Source of the DNA: Streptomyces fagopyri
GTDB taxonomy: Bacteria > Actinomycetota > Actinomycetes > Streptomycetales > Streptomycetaceae
DNA length: 64,000 nt
Reading direction: 5' to 3'
NCBI RefSeq assembly: GCF_009498275.1
Contig: NZ_CP045643.1
Span: forward strand, 3,286,001 to 3,350,000
In this document: in pieces, positions 52,234 through 61,352 of the stretch
How the letters are laid out: each line of letters begins with the position of its first letter
How positions within the stretch are numbered: the first letter of the stretch is position 1
Notes under the pieces: model-generated
Database searches by the model: none
The model's input: only the letters and a program-made list of their open reading frames with translations
What the model was told of the DNA's origin: nothing
Position numbers and translations under genes: made by a program

Positions 52234-52663
52234 CTAAGGGAAGCCGATAGCTCTGATCGGTGTGTGCCGATCGGCAATCCCGTCAGGGGTCAACCGTCAC
52301 GATGGGGCCACGGCGCCGGTGGTGCGAACTGGAGCAGATCAGCCGCGGGGCATTGCGTTGAGGCGTGCTGGACACCTCTGAGGATGTCCTGGCCGAGGAG
52401 AAGTGATAGATGGCCGCCGTCCCGTGGTGAGGGGCGGCCATCCATCGTTCTCCGACTGCCAGCAGGCACCTTGTATCGCTGAGTGCGAAGCCGCAGTACT
52501 GGATGTCCGCTATATCACGGCCGGGCTGGCCGTGATATAGCCGCTCCCGCCCCGCTTACCGCGGATGTTTGGATTGATTATGCGCCCCTTCTCCGCGAGT
52601 GCGCCTCACTACCGTCACCTCCGCGGTATGGTTTCAAGGCGCTGACATGCTAGGAGGGCGACA
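52234..52663. promoter_or_regulatory. leader region of the methyltransferase cluster with two inverted repeats
   Basis: No gene in 430 bp. A 10-bp repeat (GATGGCCGCC at 52409-52418 with 52433-52442) looks like a terminator for the Eco29kI-like gene. A perfect 14-bp repeat (GCTATATCACGGCC at 52509-52522 with 52528-52541, loop GGGCT) is AT-rich in its outer part and could be an operator or attenuator of the methyltransferase gene. AGGAGG stands just before 52664. Confidence 0.55.
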
Positions 52664-53983
52664 ATGAAACGGACATCGGTAGAGCTTTTCGCCGGTGGCG
52701 GGGGGCTGGTCCAGGCCAGCGAGGAGGCCGGCTTCCGGCATCTGTTGCTGAACGAGTTCGCCCGCCGCGCTTGCGAGACCCTGGAGGAGAACCACTTCAC
52801 AGGTCATCCTGAGGACGTGGGCGTGGACGTCCTGGCCAAAGCCGTGGAGAACCTTCCCGAACCCGATCCGGCGATGTCGCCTGAGGAGCTACGCAAAGGC
52901 GTGCCACTCGTCCGCGGCGACGTACGTCAACTGGACATGTCCTTCCTGCGCGAGCGTGGCGTTGACCTCCTCACAGGCGGTCCGCCGTGCCAGCCCTTCA
53001 GCCTGGGCGGAGTGGCGAAGGGAGACGAGGACGAAAGGAACATGTTCCCCCAAATGTTCCGAGCGGTCCGCGAGATGCGACCGAAGGCGATCCTCTGCGA
53101 GAACGTCCGAGGGCTACTCCGACCGTCCTTCAAGCCTTACTTCCAGTACATCCAGCGCGAGCTCACACTCCCCTTCGTCGAGCGCGGAGACGGGATCGAC
53201 TGGCGGGAGCACGACCGCCTCCTCACCGAGATGGTCACAGCTGGAGACACGGATCCGTCCGAGCGCTACGACGTGATGGAATTCGAGGTGAACGCGGCCA
53301 ACTACGGTGTACCGCAGATCCGTAACCGCGTGATCCTGCTCGCCTTCCGGGCGGACCTCCGGGTGGACAAGGAACGGGTACGTCGGGCTCTGCGGCAGAC
53401 CCACTCGGTGGAAGCGCTCATCCGCTCCTTCCAAGACGGCTCCTACTGGGAGCGGCATCCGCGGGTGGCAAAGCACGTACGTGATCGAGTGGCGGCCCGG
53501 GCTGGCGAACAGCTCACGCTCGGCGACGACGAAGCGGCCGGAAAAGCACCGTGGGTCACTCTGCGTGACGCGGTGTGCGACCTTCCGGCGATCGACATGC
53601 ACAAGCTAGACAAGATCACGGAACAAGGTTTCCGTGATCACGTCGGCTGGCCGGGCGCCCGTATCTACGACGGACACACACCGAACGAGCTCGACCGTCC
53701 GGCCAAGACGGTCAAGGCGGGTGTGCACGGCGTTCCGGGAGGCGAGTCCGTGATGCTGCTGGACGAACGAGCCCGCGCCGAGGATGGGCGCTGGGAATAC
53801 GTGCATCGCTATATGACCGTACGGGAGGCCGCGCGCGTCATGACCTTCCGGGACGATTGGCGTCTGGCCGGCCCACGCGGTGAGCGTATGCGACAGCTCG
53901 GGAACGCCGTCCCTGTCGAGTTGGGCAAGACCTTCGCAAGCGTGGTCTCAGACGCTCTCGACGAGGCGGAAAAGCGGGCATGA
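52664..53983 (+). CDS. dcm: DNA (cytosine-5) methyltransferase
   Basis: 439 residues. m5C motifs: VELFAGGGGLVQASE (I), TGGPPCQPFSLGG (IV, Cys 109), ILCENVRGLL (VI), PQIRNRVILLAFR (VIII), and GNAVPVELGKTF (X). The insert between VIII and X is the target-recognition domain. Start ATG after AGGAGG. First gene of the cluster and overlapping vsr by 4 bp. It could modify the site cut by the Eco29kI-like enzyme, the Vsr/helicase system, or both. Confidence 0.93.
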   Translation: MKRTSVELFAGGGGLVQASEEAGFRHLLLNEFARRACETLEENHFTGHPEDVGVDVLAKAVENLPEPDPAMSPEELRKGVPLVRGDVRQLDMSFLRERGVDLLTGGPPCQPFSLGGVAKGDEDERNMFPQMFRAVREMRPKAILCENVRGLLRPSFKPYFQYIQRELTLPFVERGDGIDWREHDRLLTEMVTAGDTDPSERYDVMEFEVNAANYGVPQIRNRVILLAFRADLRVDKERVRRALRQTHSVEALIRSFQDGSYWERHPRVAKHVRDRVAARAGEQLTLGDDEAAGKAPWVTLRDAVCDLPAIDMHKLDKITEQGFRDHVGWPGARIYDGHTPNELDRPAKTVKAGVHGVPGGESVMLLDERARAEDGRWEYVHRYMTVREAARVMTFRDDWRLAGPRGERMRQLGNAVPVELGKTFASVVSDALDEAEKRA

Positions 53984-54780
53984 CCAAGGCGGGGGAAGTT
54001 GGCCAGGAGGGTTGGCGCGAAGAGGGGCCACCTCCGGACCGAGCCTGGCGCGGGAAGCCGGGACGCGGACGTACGGCCCTGGCCGCGGAACAGGACAAGG
54101 CCGCCGGGGGACGCGAGGGTCGCCACGTCGATCTGGGCGGAGGGAGCTACGCGCTGGCCTCCGTCGCGTTGAAGCTGTTCCCCAGGACACGCCGCATTAG
54201 GGCCTACCTGCGCTGGTCCGACGCCGGGCGGACGGTGACGCGGTATATCTGCGAAGTCTGCGAGGACACCCGAGCCCGCAATCTCGCCGCCGCCTGGGAA
54301 CGGGCGCGGGAGAGGAAGCTGGTGGGGGAACGCGCGGTGCCAGCCGGTTCGTGGGCCTCCTCCTCAGCCGTCAGGGACAGCATGCGGGGCAACCGCGGTC
54401 GGGACACAGCCCCGGAGCTCGCGTTGCGCTCCCTCGTCCACCAGCGGGGCCTGCGATATCGCGTCTCAACGCGCCCTGTCCCCTCACTGCGACGCACTGC
54501 GGATCTCGTGTTCACGCGGGCCCGCGTCGCGGTGTTCGTCGATGGATGCTTTTGGCACGGCTGCCCCGAGCATCTGCGGCCCGCGGCGACGAACTCCGAA
54601 TTCTGGCGCAAGAAGATCGCCGCGAATCAGGCCCGTGACGCGGAGACCGACCGACTCCTCGCCCTGGAGGGCTGGGACGTCCTCCGGTTCTGGGAACACG
54701 ACGACACCGCGCAAGCCGCGGAGCGAGTGGTCGAGCTAGTGCGTGGGAAGAACACCACGACTGGATCGGGTAGTTCGTAG
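53980..54780 (+). CDS. vsr: Vsr-type very short patch repair endonuclease with extra N-terminal domain
   Basis: 266 residues. The Vsr domain is about 122-262: SMRGNRGRDTAPELALR, TADLVFTRARVAVFVDGCFWHGC (catalytic Asp about 175, zinc Cys/His), SEFWRKKIAANQARDAE, and DVLRFWEHD. Vsr nicks at T:G mismatches that arise from deaminated m5C. The first 115 residues are extra, with DLGGGSYALASVALKLFPRT and a CxxC (CEVC about 91-94), not present in classical Vsr. Overlaps dcm by 4 bp. Confidence 0.9.
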   Translation: MTKAGEVGQEGWREEGPPPDRAWRGKPGRGRTALAAEQDKAAGGREGRHVDLGGGSYALASVALKLFPRTRRIRAYLRWSDAGRTVTRYICEVCEDTRARNLAAAWERARERKLVGERAVPAGSWASSSAVRDSMRGNRGRDTAPELALRSLVHQRGLRYRVSTRPVPSLRRTADLVFTRARVAVFVDGCFWHGCPEHLRPAATNSEFWRKKIAANQARDAETDRLLALEGWDVLRFWEHDDTAQAAERVVELVRGKNTTTGSGSS

Positions 54781-54997
54781 CGCTTCCCCCTACCAATCAC
54801 AGGGCTCGCCGACGGTCGGAACGCTGGGACGCCGTCTGCACAATCACCGGGTTCCCGCAACTGCCCGTCACATTGTCAGTAGGGCGGCCTATCCTCAGGA
54901 TCCGACGCGTGACTCATGGCGGTTACGCCGACTCGCCGTGCCCGGGCAGCGGTATGACCTGGGCCGCGTCCCGATCTTCGAGGAGGGTTCCACCAGC

Positions 54998-57355
54998 GTG
55001 AAGATCACCCCGTCCGCCCGCGTGCTGCGCATGCTGGGCGAGATCGAGTTCAAAGAGTGGCAGTGCGTCGCCGAACTCGTGGACAACTCGTTCGACGACT
55101 TCACCGAGATCATCCGATCGGGCGTCAACTGGCCCAACGGGTACAAGGTGAGTGTCTCCCTGCCCGACTCCTCCACTCCTCAAGCCCAGCTCGTAATCCG
55201 GGACACCGGCAGGGGCATGGCCTACGAGCAGCTGGAGCGGGCGGTGCGCGCCGGCTGGTCCAGCAACGACATGCACGACAAGCTCGGTCTGTTCGGGATG
55301 GGGTTCAACGTATCCACCGCCCGGCTCGGCAAGCGCACCCGTGTGTTGACAACCCGCCCCGGCGACACCGAGTGGATCGGCGTCGAGATCGACCTCGACA
55401 AGATCGGAGACGATTTCGAGGCCGACGACATCACAGAACCGAAAGACGACCCCAGCGAGCACGGAACCAAAATCATCGTTGACCGGCTGCACCGCACCCG
55501 GGGCGACTGGTTGCGGCGTAACGGCGCGGCCCTGCGTAATCAGCTCGGCGCCGTCTATTCGTGGCTCCTGATCGAGCGGGGCTTCGAGTTGTACGTGGGA
55601 CGCACTCGGGTCAAGCCCGTCCGTCACTGCCGATGGGGAGAGGACCGGTACGTCGAGCACGGCACCACCAAGGAGCGTATCCCCGCCTATATCGCCATCG
55701 ACGAGAAGCTGGAGGACGGCCTCGCCTGCCTGGACTGCGGCCAGTGGCAGCTGACGATGACGGACATCTGCTCCGACTGCGGTGGTGATCGGCTCTCCGA
55801 ACGCCAGCGGCGCATCCACGGCTGGCTGGGCATCCAACGCCACCTCGACAAGACCGAGTACGGACTCGACTTCCTGCGCAACGGTCGCAAAATCCTGCGC
55901 TGGGACAAGCAGCTCTTCACGTGGCGGAACCCCAACGGTGTCGCTGGCAACGAGGAGCCGGAGTATCCGGTCGAACTCGCGCACCAGGGCGGTCGCATCA
56001 TCGGCGAGATCCACCTCGACCACGTCCCCGTCACGTACCAGAAGGACGCCTTCGAATACGGGGACCGCAGCTGGCGCAGCGCCGTGGAAGTGATCCGTGG
56101 CGTCGCTCCGCTGCAGCCGAAGCGCGCCGAGAACGCTGGATTCCCTGAGAACACGAGCCCGCTGGCGACCCTGTTCAAGGGGTTCCGGCGAAACGACGCC
56201 GGCCTGCGCTGCCTCGTCCCCGGTGACGGACGCAAGCCGATCCACGAGGAGACCCGACGCTGGGCAGCCGACTTCCACAAGGGAAGCCCGGACTACCAGA
56301 CCGACGAACGCTGGTGGCAGGCCGTGCAGGACCACGAGGCCATCAAACAGCGAGGCAAGGAGACCAAGACCACTGCCAGCGTGCCCAGTCAGCCGGACGT
56401 GGATGCCGTCCTGGACGCTCTGGGGGTTCCCGGCGACGCTCCGTCCTCCGGCGAAATCGCGACTAACGCGGCGCCCGACGGTCAGAAGGACGCAACTTCC
56501 GCCACGCCCACCGCCAAGGAGAGGAAGGAGACACGCGGCGAACGGATCGCACGGTACGAGCGGCTCTCGAACCCGCATCCCCGCCTGTCCCGTCCGTTCG
56601 GTCACCCCTCGCTCGGCTATCTCCAAGTCGAGACCCGCTTGCTCGACGGCGAAGAAGGCTTGCGGGACGACTCCGGTCAGCCGGTGCCCGTCCTCCTCGA
56701 CCAGCGCGCCGGCAACGACATGACCGCTCTGATCGACCCGGAGCACGACGTGTTCCGGCTGTTCGGCTCGGACTACGCCGACCTGCTCCTCGTGGAACTC
56801 GCTGCCGTCCTCAAGGTCCGCGCCCGCTCGGAGTGGAGCCCGTCCCGCTTGGTCGCGGCCATCCGCTCCGAGTCCCTCAAGGACGGCGTCCTGGACGGGA
56901 CCACGGTAGGGGCTGAGGCTCGTGAACTGCTTGTGGAGGTACGGGCCCGCATGGCCCGGGAACTGGACCGCACCGGTGCTGCCGGAAAGGCCTTCACCCA
57001 TCTCACCCGCGATGAGATCACCGCGACCGAGAACCAGATGATCGCCTCCGGGAAGGTAGGCCGGGTACGTGACCTCGGCCAGGAGGGCGGTTTCCTCGAA
57101 CACGTGCCGCCTCTCGCTCTGGTGAGGCTCGTCGAGACGATGCCTGCCATGTTCCTGGACGGGCATGTGTTCCGAGGTCCGTACGCGAACGTGGCCTCGG
57201 ACTCCGCACGAGCCCTGAGCCTCGCCCGCGTGACCGGGTATCTCTCCGATGTAGCGACCCATGGCACGTACGCGGCCGGGGCGACGGCCTACCAGCTGCA
57301 GCGTGCCCGCCTCAGCGCCGCGTTGCTCGTCGACGAACTGGCCGGTGACGAGTGA
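54998..57355 (+). CDS. MORC-like GHKL ATPase with zinc ribbon
   Basis: 785 residues from GTG 54998, preceded by GAGGAGG at 54980; an earlier in-frame start at 54743 overlaps vsr and adds no conserved sequence. GHKL ATPase: N-box AELVDNSFDD (25-34), DTGRGM (69-74), GLFGMGFN (97-104), HGTKIIV as a later motif. Next an S5-like transducer region interrupted by a zinc ribbon with Cys about 244, 247, 258 and 261. The C-terminal half has a linker rich in charged residues and helical parts. Prokaryotic MORC-like ATPases are known from restriction-modification operons and probably clamp or remodel DNA. Confidence 0.85.
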   Translation: MKITPSARVLRMLGEIEFKEWQCVAELVDNSFDDFTEIIRSGVNWPNGYKVSVSLPDSSTPQAQLVIRDTGRGMAYEQLERAVRAGWSSNDMHDKLGLFGMGFNVSTARLGKRTRVLTTRPGDTEWIGVEIDLDKIGDDFEADDITEPKDDPSEHGTKIIVDRLHRTRGDWLRRNGAALRNQLGAVYSWLLIERGFELYVGRTRVKPVRHCRWGEDRYVEHGTTKERIPAYIAIDEKLEDGLACLDCGQWQLTMTDICSDCGGDRLSERQRRIHGWLGIQRHLDKTEYGLDFLRNGRKILRWDKQLFTWRNPNGVAGNEEPEYPVELAHQGGRIIGEIHLDHVPVTYQKDAFEYGDRSWRSAVEVIRGVAPLQPKRAENAGFPENTSPLATLFKGFRRNDAGLRCLVPGDGRKPIHEETRRWAADFHKGSPDYQTDERWWQAVQDHEAIKQRGKETKTTASVPSQPDVDAVLDALGVPGDAPSSGEIATNAAPDGQKDATSATPTAKERKETRGERIARYERLSNPHPRLSRPFGHPSLGYLQVETRLLDGEEGLRDDSGQPVPVLLDQRAGNDMTALIDPEHDVFRLFGSDYADLLLVELAAVLKVRARSEWSPSRLVAAIRSESLKDGVLDGTTVGAEARELLVEVRARMARELDRTGAAGKAFTHLTRDEITATENQMIASGKVGRVRDLGQEGGFLEHVPPLALVRLVETMPAMFLDGHVFRGPYANVASDSARALSLARVTGYLSDVATHGTYAAGATAYQLQRARLSAALLVDELAGDE

Positions 57356-59016
57356 CCGCCGCGTTCCTGACGGCCGCCGCCCTGCGTGACGGCGGCCCGG
57401 CGGGGTTGACCAAGGCGCTGGAACGCACGCTGTGGCATCTTGGGTTCCAGGACGTTCGCGTCGTGGACGGGGCCCACGACAACGGGGCGGACCTGCTGGC
57501 CGTGCGGGACCGCGAGCAGTGGGTGTTCCAGAGCAAGTGGAAAGCCCACGGGGTCGCCGACCGAGGCGGGGTCGACGACCTGGAACGAGCGCGGGCCCAC
57601 TACCGTGCGGACCGGGCCGTCCTGGTCACCAACACGGACATCGCCGCAACGGCCGAGACGCGGCGGCGCGCCTTGGCCAGCGTCGGCGTCGACATCACGC
57701 TATGGCACGGGGCCACACTCGCCACGATCGGCGAGCGGATGCCTGATCGTGTCCCCCGCGCTTACACCTTGCGCCCGTATCAGGAAGAAGCCGTAGCCGC
57801 GATCGAGCGAGACCTAGTCGCCGAGGGATCAGCCCTGCTCGTCCTGGCCACGGGGCTCGGCAAGACCGTCGTGGGCGGAGAGGTGATCGGGAATCTCCTG
57901 CGCCGGAGGCTGGGGGCACACGTCCTCGTCGTGGCCCACATGCGTGACCTGGTAGAGCAGTTGGAGAAGGCGTTGTGGCGTCACATCCCCAAGGGGGTCT
58001 CCACGCGTCTCCTCACCGGTGACCATAAACCAGGCACCCTCGACGGCGTCGTCGTGGCCACGGTCGAGTCGGCGCTGTCCTCCGCACGCGCGGGCTACCG
58101 GCCCGACCTCATCATGATCGATGAGACCCACCACGTGGCCGAGACCGGCAGGTTTGCGGAACTCCTCGATCTGTGCGGAAGTGCGGCGCGCTTCGGAGTC
58201 ACCGCCACCCCCTGGCGTGGCGACAAGTTCGACATCACAGCTCGCTTCGGCGTCCCTAGTTACAAAATGGGCATCGCCGAAGGCATGGCCGCCGGTTACC
58301 TATCCACCGTCGACTACCGCCTATACGCCGACGGCATCGACTGGGACGTCGTCAAGGACGTCAGCCGGCACGGATACTCCATCAAAGACCTCAACCGCCG
58401 ACTGTTCCTCCCCCAGCGCGACGAGGAGGTGGTCGAGCATCTACGGGCCGCATGGCGGGAGACCCCGGATCCCCGCGCGATCGTGTTCTGCCAGACCATC
58501 GAGCACGCTGAGCACATGGCGGAGCTTCTCTCGGTGTCCTCCCCCGACTGGGCACGGGCGTCCTACTTGCACAGCGGACTACCCAAAAGACAACGGGATG
58601 TATTGCTCAACGAGTTCCGTCTCGGCCGTGTCCCGGTCATCACCTGCGTCGACGTGTTCAACGAGGGCGTGGACGTACCCGACGTGAACCTGATCGCGTT
58701 CCTCCGCGTCACGCACAGTCGCAGGATCTTCGTCCAACAACTCGGCCGCGGACTCAGGCTCAGCCCCGGCAAGAAAGCTCTGAAAGTTCTCGACTTCGTC
58801 ACCGATATCCGCCGAGTCGCGGCGGCTCTCGACCTGCGACGGTCCCTCGAAGCCGAGGAGTCCGAGCACCTGGAACTCCCTCTGGCCTCGCGCGTCGAAT
58901 TCCAGGACGAGACCGTCGGCTCCCTCATGGACATGTGGCTCCAGGACGCCGCCGACCTTGAGACCGCGGCGGACGAGGTCCGCCTCCAGTTCCCCCTGCC
59001 GAGAGGAATCCTGTGA
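57352..59016 (+). CDS. Mrr-like nuclease fused to SF2 DEAD/DEAH-type helicase
   Basis: 554 residues. Residues 20-120 are a restriction-endonuclease-like Mrr domain: LERTLWHLGFQDV, catalytic Asp 47 in DNGADLLAV and QSK at 60-62 in WVFQSKWK. The helicase follows: RPYQEEAV (Q motif-like), Walker A LATGLGKT (165-172), MIDETHHV, GVTATPWRGD, VFCQTIEHAEHM, VDVFNEGVDVP and the arginine finger motif QQLGRGLR. Nuclease and motor in one chain fit DNA cleavage coupled to translocation. Overlaps the ATPase gene by 4 bp (GTGA) and the next gene by 4 bp. Confidence 0.9.
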   Translation: MTAAFLTAAALRDGGPAGLTKALERTLWHLGFQDVRVVDGAHDNGADLLAVRDREQWVFQSKWKAHGVADRGGVDDLERARAHYRADRAVLVTNTDIAATAETRRRALASVGVDITLWHGATLATIGERMPDRVPRAYTLRPYQEEAVAAIERDLVAEGSALLVLATGLGKTVVGGEVIGNLLRRRLGAHVLVVAHMRDLVEQLEKALWRHIPKGVSTRLLTGDHKPGTLDGVVVATVESALSSARAGYRPDLIMIDETHHVAETGRFAELLDLCGSAARFGVTATPWRGDKFDITARFGVPSYKMGIAEGMAAGYLSTVDYRLYADGIDWDVVKDVSRHGYSIKDLNRRLFLPQRDEEVVEHLRAAWRETPDPRAIVFCQTIEHAEHMAELLSVSSPDWARASYLHSGLPKRQRDVLLNEFRLGRVPVITCVDVFNEGVDVPDVNLIAFLRVTHSRRIFVQQLGRGLRLSPGKKALKVLDFVTDIRRVAAALDLRRSLEAEESEHLELPLASRVEFQDETVGSLMDMWLQDAADLETAADEVRLQFPLPRGIL

Positions 59017-59612
59017 GCGACTACAACATCCCTCCAGATGTCGAGGCCGCAGTCGTCACCCAGCTCTACGCCCAGGCGGCCGAGCTGGACTGGACACATC
59101 TCAACTCCACAGACCGGACGCGGTGGTACCAGTCTTGGACGAAGGACCCCGAGATCGGGGGACGGCTCATCGGCTTCGTGGGGGGAACGGAGAATATCCG
59201 TCCCTGGCTGAAGGACTGCCCCATGAAGGAGTACGAACGAGCCCGCCGCGGGGAGGGCAAGTACTCGGCGTTCATCACCCGCCACGCCGCCACGCTGGAG
59301 GAAGTGGTCGCAAAAACCATGGGCGCGGATTGGGAGATCGTGGAAGGTACCCGGGCGGTAAAGCCGCTGCGCGTCCGGATCCGCCGAACTGGATCAGAAG
59401 ACGAGGAGCGTCACTTCGTCCTAGGGGAAGAGCCACAGCTGAAGCACCTTCTGTGGCCAGCGGTCATCGACAGGTCCCGCAGTGAGTCATACCCCTGGGT
59501 CGTCTGCGTCGTAGATCCTTTCGCGTCGCCGCTAACGGTGGAACAGAAGTCCCTCCACCGACGTCTGGAGAACTTCCTCGGCGTGCGTGTCGTCTACTTC
59601 AGCGAGATCTAG
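59013..59612 (+). CDS. hypothetical protein of the defence-type cluster
   Basis: 199 residues. The first half is helical (MSDYNIPPDVEAAVVTQLYA), with a conserved-looking DRTRWYQSWTKDPEIGG segment. The second half is beta-rich, ending in VVCVVDPFASPLTVEQK. No known motif recognised. GTG at 59013 overlaps the helicase stop; so it is translated with it and may be a partner subunit. Confidence 0.7.
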   Translation: MSDYNIPPDVEAAVVTQLYAQAAELDWTHLNSTDRTRWYQSWTKDPEIGGRLIGFVGGTENIRPWLKDCPMKEYERARRGEGKYSAFITRHAATLEEVVAKTMGADWEIVEGTRAVKPLRVRIRRTGSEDEERHFVLGEEPQLKHLLWPAVIDRSRSESYPWVVCVVDPFASPLTVEQKSLHRRLENFLGVRVVYFSEI

Positions 59613-59621
59613 GAAACAGCG

Positions 59622-60944
59622 GTGGACAGTTACGACTTGGTGGCGTTGATGTGGTCCTCAGGCCTCCTCGACGATCGGGACAGGGCTGCGGTCGAGGCAC
59701 GCTCGAATGGCGCCACCCTGGACGAGGTCGGTCGCGCTTACGGGCTGAGCAGGGAGTGGGCGAGGCAGGTTCAGACCCGCGCTCAGAAGGCGCTTACTCC
59801 GGCCGCCGACGTGATGTGTCCGGACTGGCGCGAGAAGGCGAAGGCTTTGGGAGACGCCCCAGCGACCCCACGCGCGGCGTTCGCGGACGCTATGGGCGTC
59901 ACTGATCATGTAGCGCTGGAACCCTTGCTGTCCATGGTCGGATTGCGACCGCCTGTCACATGGGCGGGACCCGTCCGGGGTTGGTGGACGGGGCGACCAG
60001 GACGACTCGACGCTCTATTGCGAGAACTGGCGGAGGCTGCTCCGCTGCGCGCCGATGATCTCGACCGCGCAGCTGCTGAAGTCGGTCTGCCAGAGGAACT
60101 TCCGCTAGTAACAATCCTTTCGGCTTCCGCTTCCCGGCTCGCGCTCAGTTCCGAAGGACACTGGGTGCGGCGCCGGGCTCGGGGTCGCGACGCCGCCTAT
60201 CTATGGCTACTGGAAGCCGGACGACCGGCGAAACCGGAAGAACTGCTTAAGCCGATGTCCACGACCACCGCGGCCGCCGTACGCGAAGCATTGCGTCGGG
60301 ACGAGCGGTTCGTCCAAGTCCGTCCCGCAGGGGTATGGGCACTCGCCGAGTGGTCGCACCTGCCGGTGTCGCCCCACACCAGCGCCGTTGATGCGCTGAT
60401 CGCCGTGGTCAGAGAGTCAGGCCCGCTGTCCGTGCCTACGCTGTTCGCGAAGACGGCGGAGATCTATCCAGTCACCCAGTGGCGCCTCAGACAGTGCCTG
60501 CTGAGCGATCAGATCGGCGAGACCGACGATGGACTCATCGACCTGGTAGCCCGCGGCGCCCGTCCTATCGAGGACAAGGAACCCACCAAACCCGACTCAG
60601 TGGCAGTCGCTGAGAGCGGAGAGGTCGTTGGTGTGCGCCTCTCGGTCACCAAGGACGTTCTTCGGGGCAGTGGTATCGCGGTGCACACTTGGCTGACGTG
60701 GTATCTCGGGCTTCGCCAGGCCCCCATGAGCCGTACCTTCTCCACGGTCGGTAATCATGCGTCGCTCGTCATCCGCCGCGGCACCAGCGTCGCCCAGCTC
60801 TCCAGCCTTCGCCACCACGCGAGAGAACTCAACGTTGTCGAGGGGTGTGTGCTGGCCGTACTGATGCGCCTCGACGACAACACGGCCCAGGTAAGACATG
60901 GCTGCGCCGATGGCGAATGTCCTGCTGTCGCCGGTACGGCCTGA
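59622..60944 (+). CDS. sigma-region-4-like HTH protein with winged-helix domains
   Basis: 440 residues. Residues 15-57 match the sigma-70 region 4 helix-turn-helix (ATLDEVGRAYGLSREWARQV). The middle contains a winged-helix segment of the HARE-HTH kind (about 205-245: AKPEELLKPM, RDERFVQVRPAGVWALAEW) and a second similar unit (about 255-300: ESGPLSVPTLFAKT). No sigma region 2, so it is not a complete sigma factor. Such proteins accompany MORC- and helicase-containing restriction loci and may recognise DNA for the system. Start GTG at 59622 after AGGAAACAG. Confidence 0.78.
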   Translation: MDSYDLVALMWSSGLLDDRDRAAVEARSNGATLDEVGRAYGLSREWARQVQTRAQKALTPAADVMCPDWREKAKALGDAPATPRAAFADAMGVTDHVALEPLLSMVGLRPPVTWAGPVRGWWTGRPGRLDALLRELAEAAPLRADDLDRAAAEVGLPEELPLVTILSASASRLALSSEGHWVRRRARGRDAAYLWLLEAGRPAKPEELLKPMSTTTAAAVREALRRDERFVQVRPAGVWALAEWSHLPVSPHTSAVDALIAVVRESGPLSVPTLFAKTAEIYPVTQWRLRQCLLSDQIGETDDGLIDLVARGARPIEDKEPTKPDSVAVAESGEVVGVRLSVTKDVLRGSGIAVHTWLTWYLGLRQAPMSRTFSTVGNHASLVIRRGTSVAQLSSLRHHARELNVVEGCVLAVLMRLDDNTAQVRHGCADGECPAVAGTA

Positions 60945-61352
60945 CCACGCGTCCATCACCCCTCTCCGGCCGTCAAGGCCACGGACTCAGATGCGGAGCC
61001 GCGACGACGTGCGGCGCCCGCTCTGGCCACGCCATCACCGAAACAGACTCTTCGACCCCGACACCATTTGTGGGCCGAAGGCGCGGGCCCGTTGCTGACA
61101 ACCGGCAGCCTTCACATGAGGGCCAGGCAGAAGGCGACGAGATGAGGGGACCTCCAAAGCCGAAGTGCCCCCGGACAGTTCGCCCACGAGACACGCTAGC
61201 TCAGGCAGTTAACCCCTCAGCCCGGGGATTGCGGATCGGGCCATGGACGGAGGAACTACGTGATCGCGCTCAACCGAGAGCAGCCACTCAGAGACACCTT
61301 CGCCTGTTGAACATCTTCACAAGAAGTACACCTATGACGATACGGTGACCCC
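60945..61352. other. gene-free gap before the second GHKL ATPase gene
   Basis: About 410 bp without a supported gene, splitting the cluster into two transcription units or one with a long spacer. A TTGAAC box near 61308 could belong to a promoter but no -10 stands at normal distance. No hairpin terminator was found. Confidence 0.45.

Noticed and set aside
54923-57262. 779-aa minus-strand frame opposite the MORC-like ATPase
   Set aside because: Shadow frame; the plus strand has intact GHKL motifs and overlaps its neighbours correctly.
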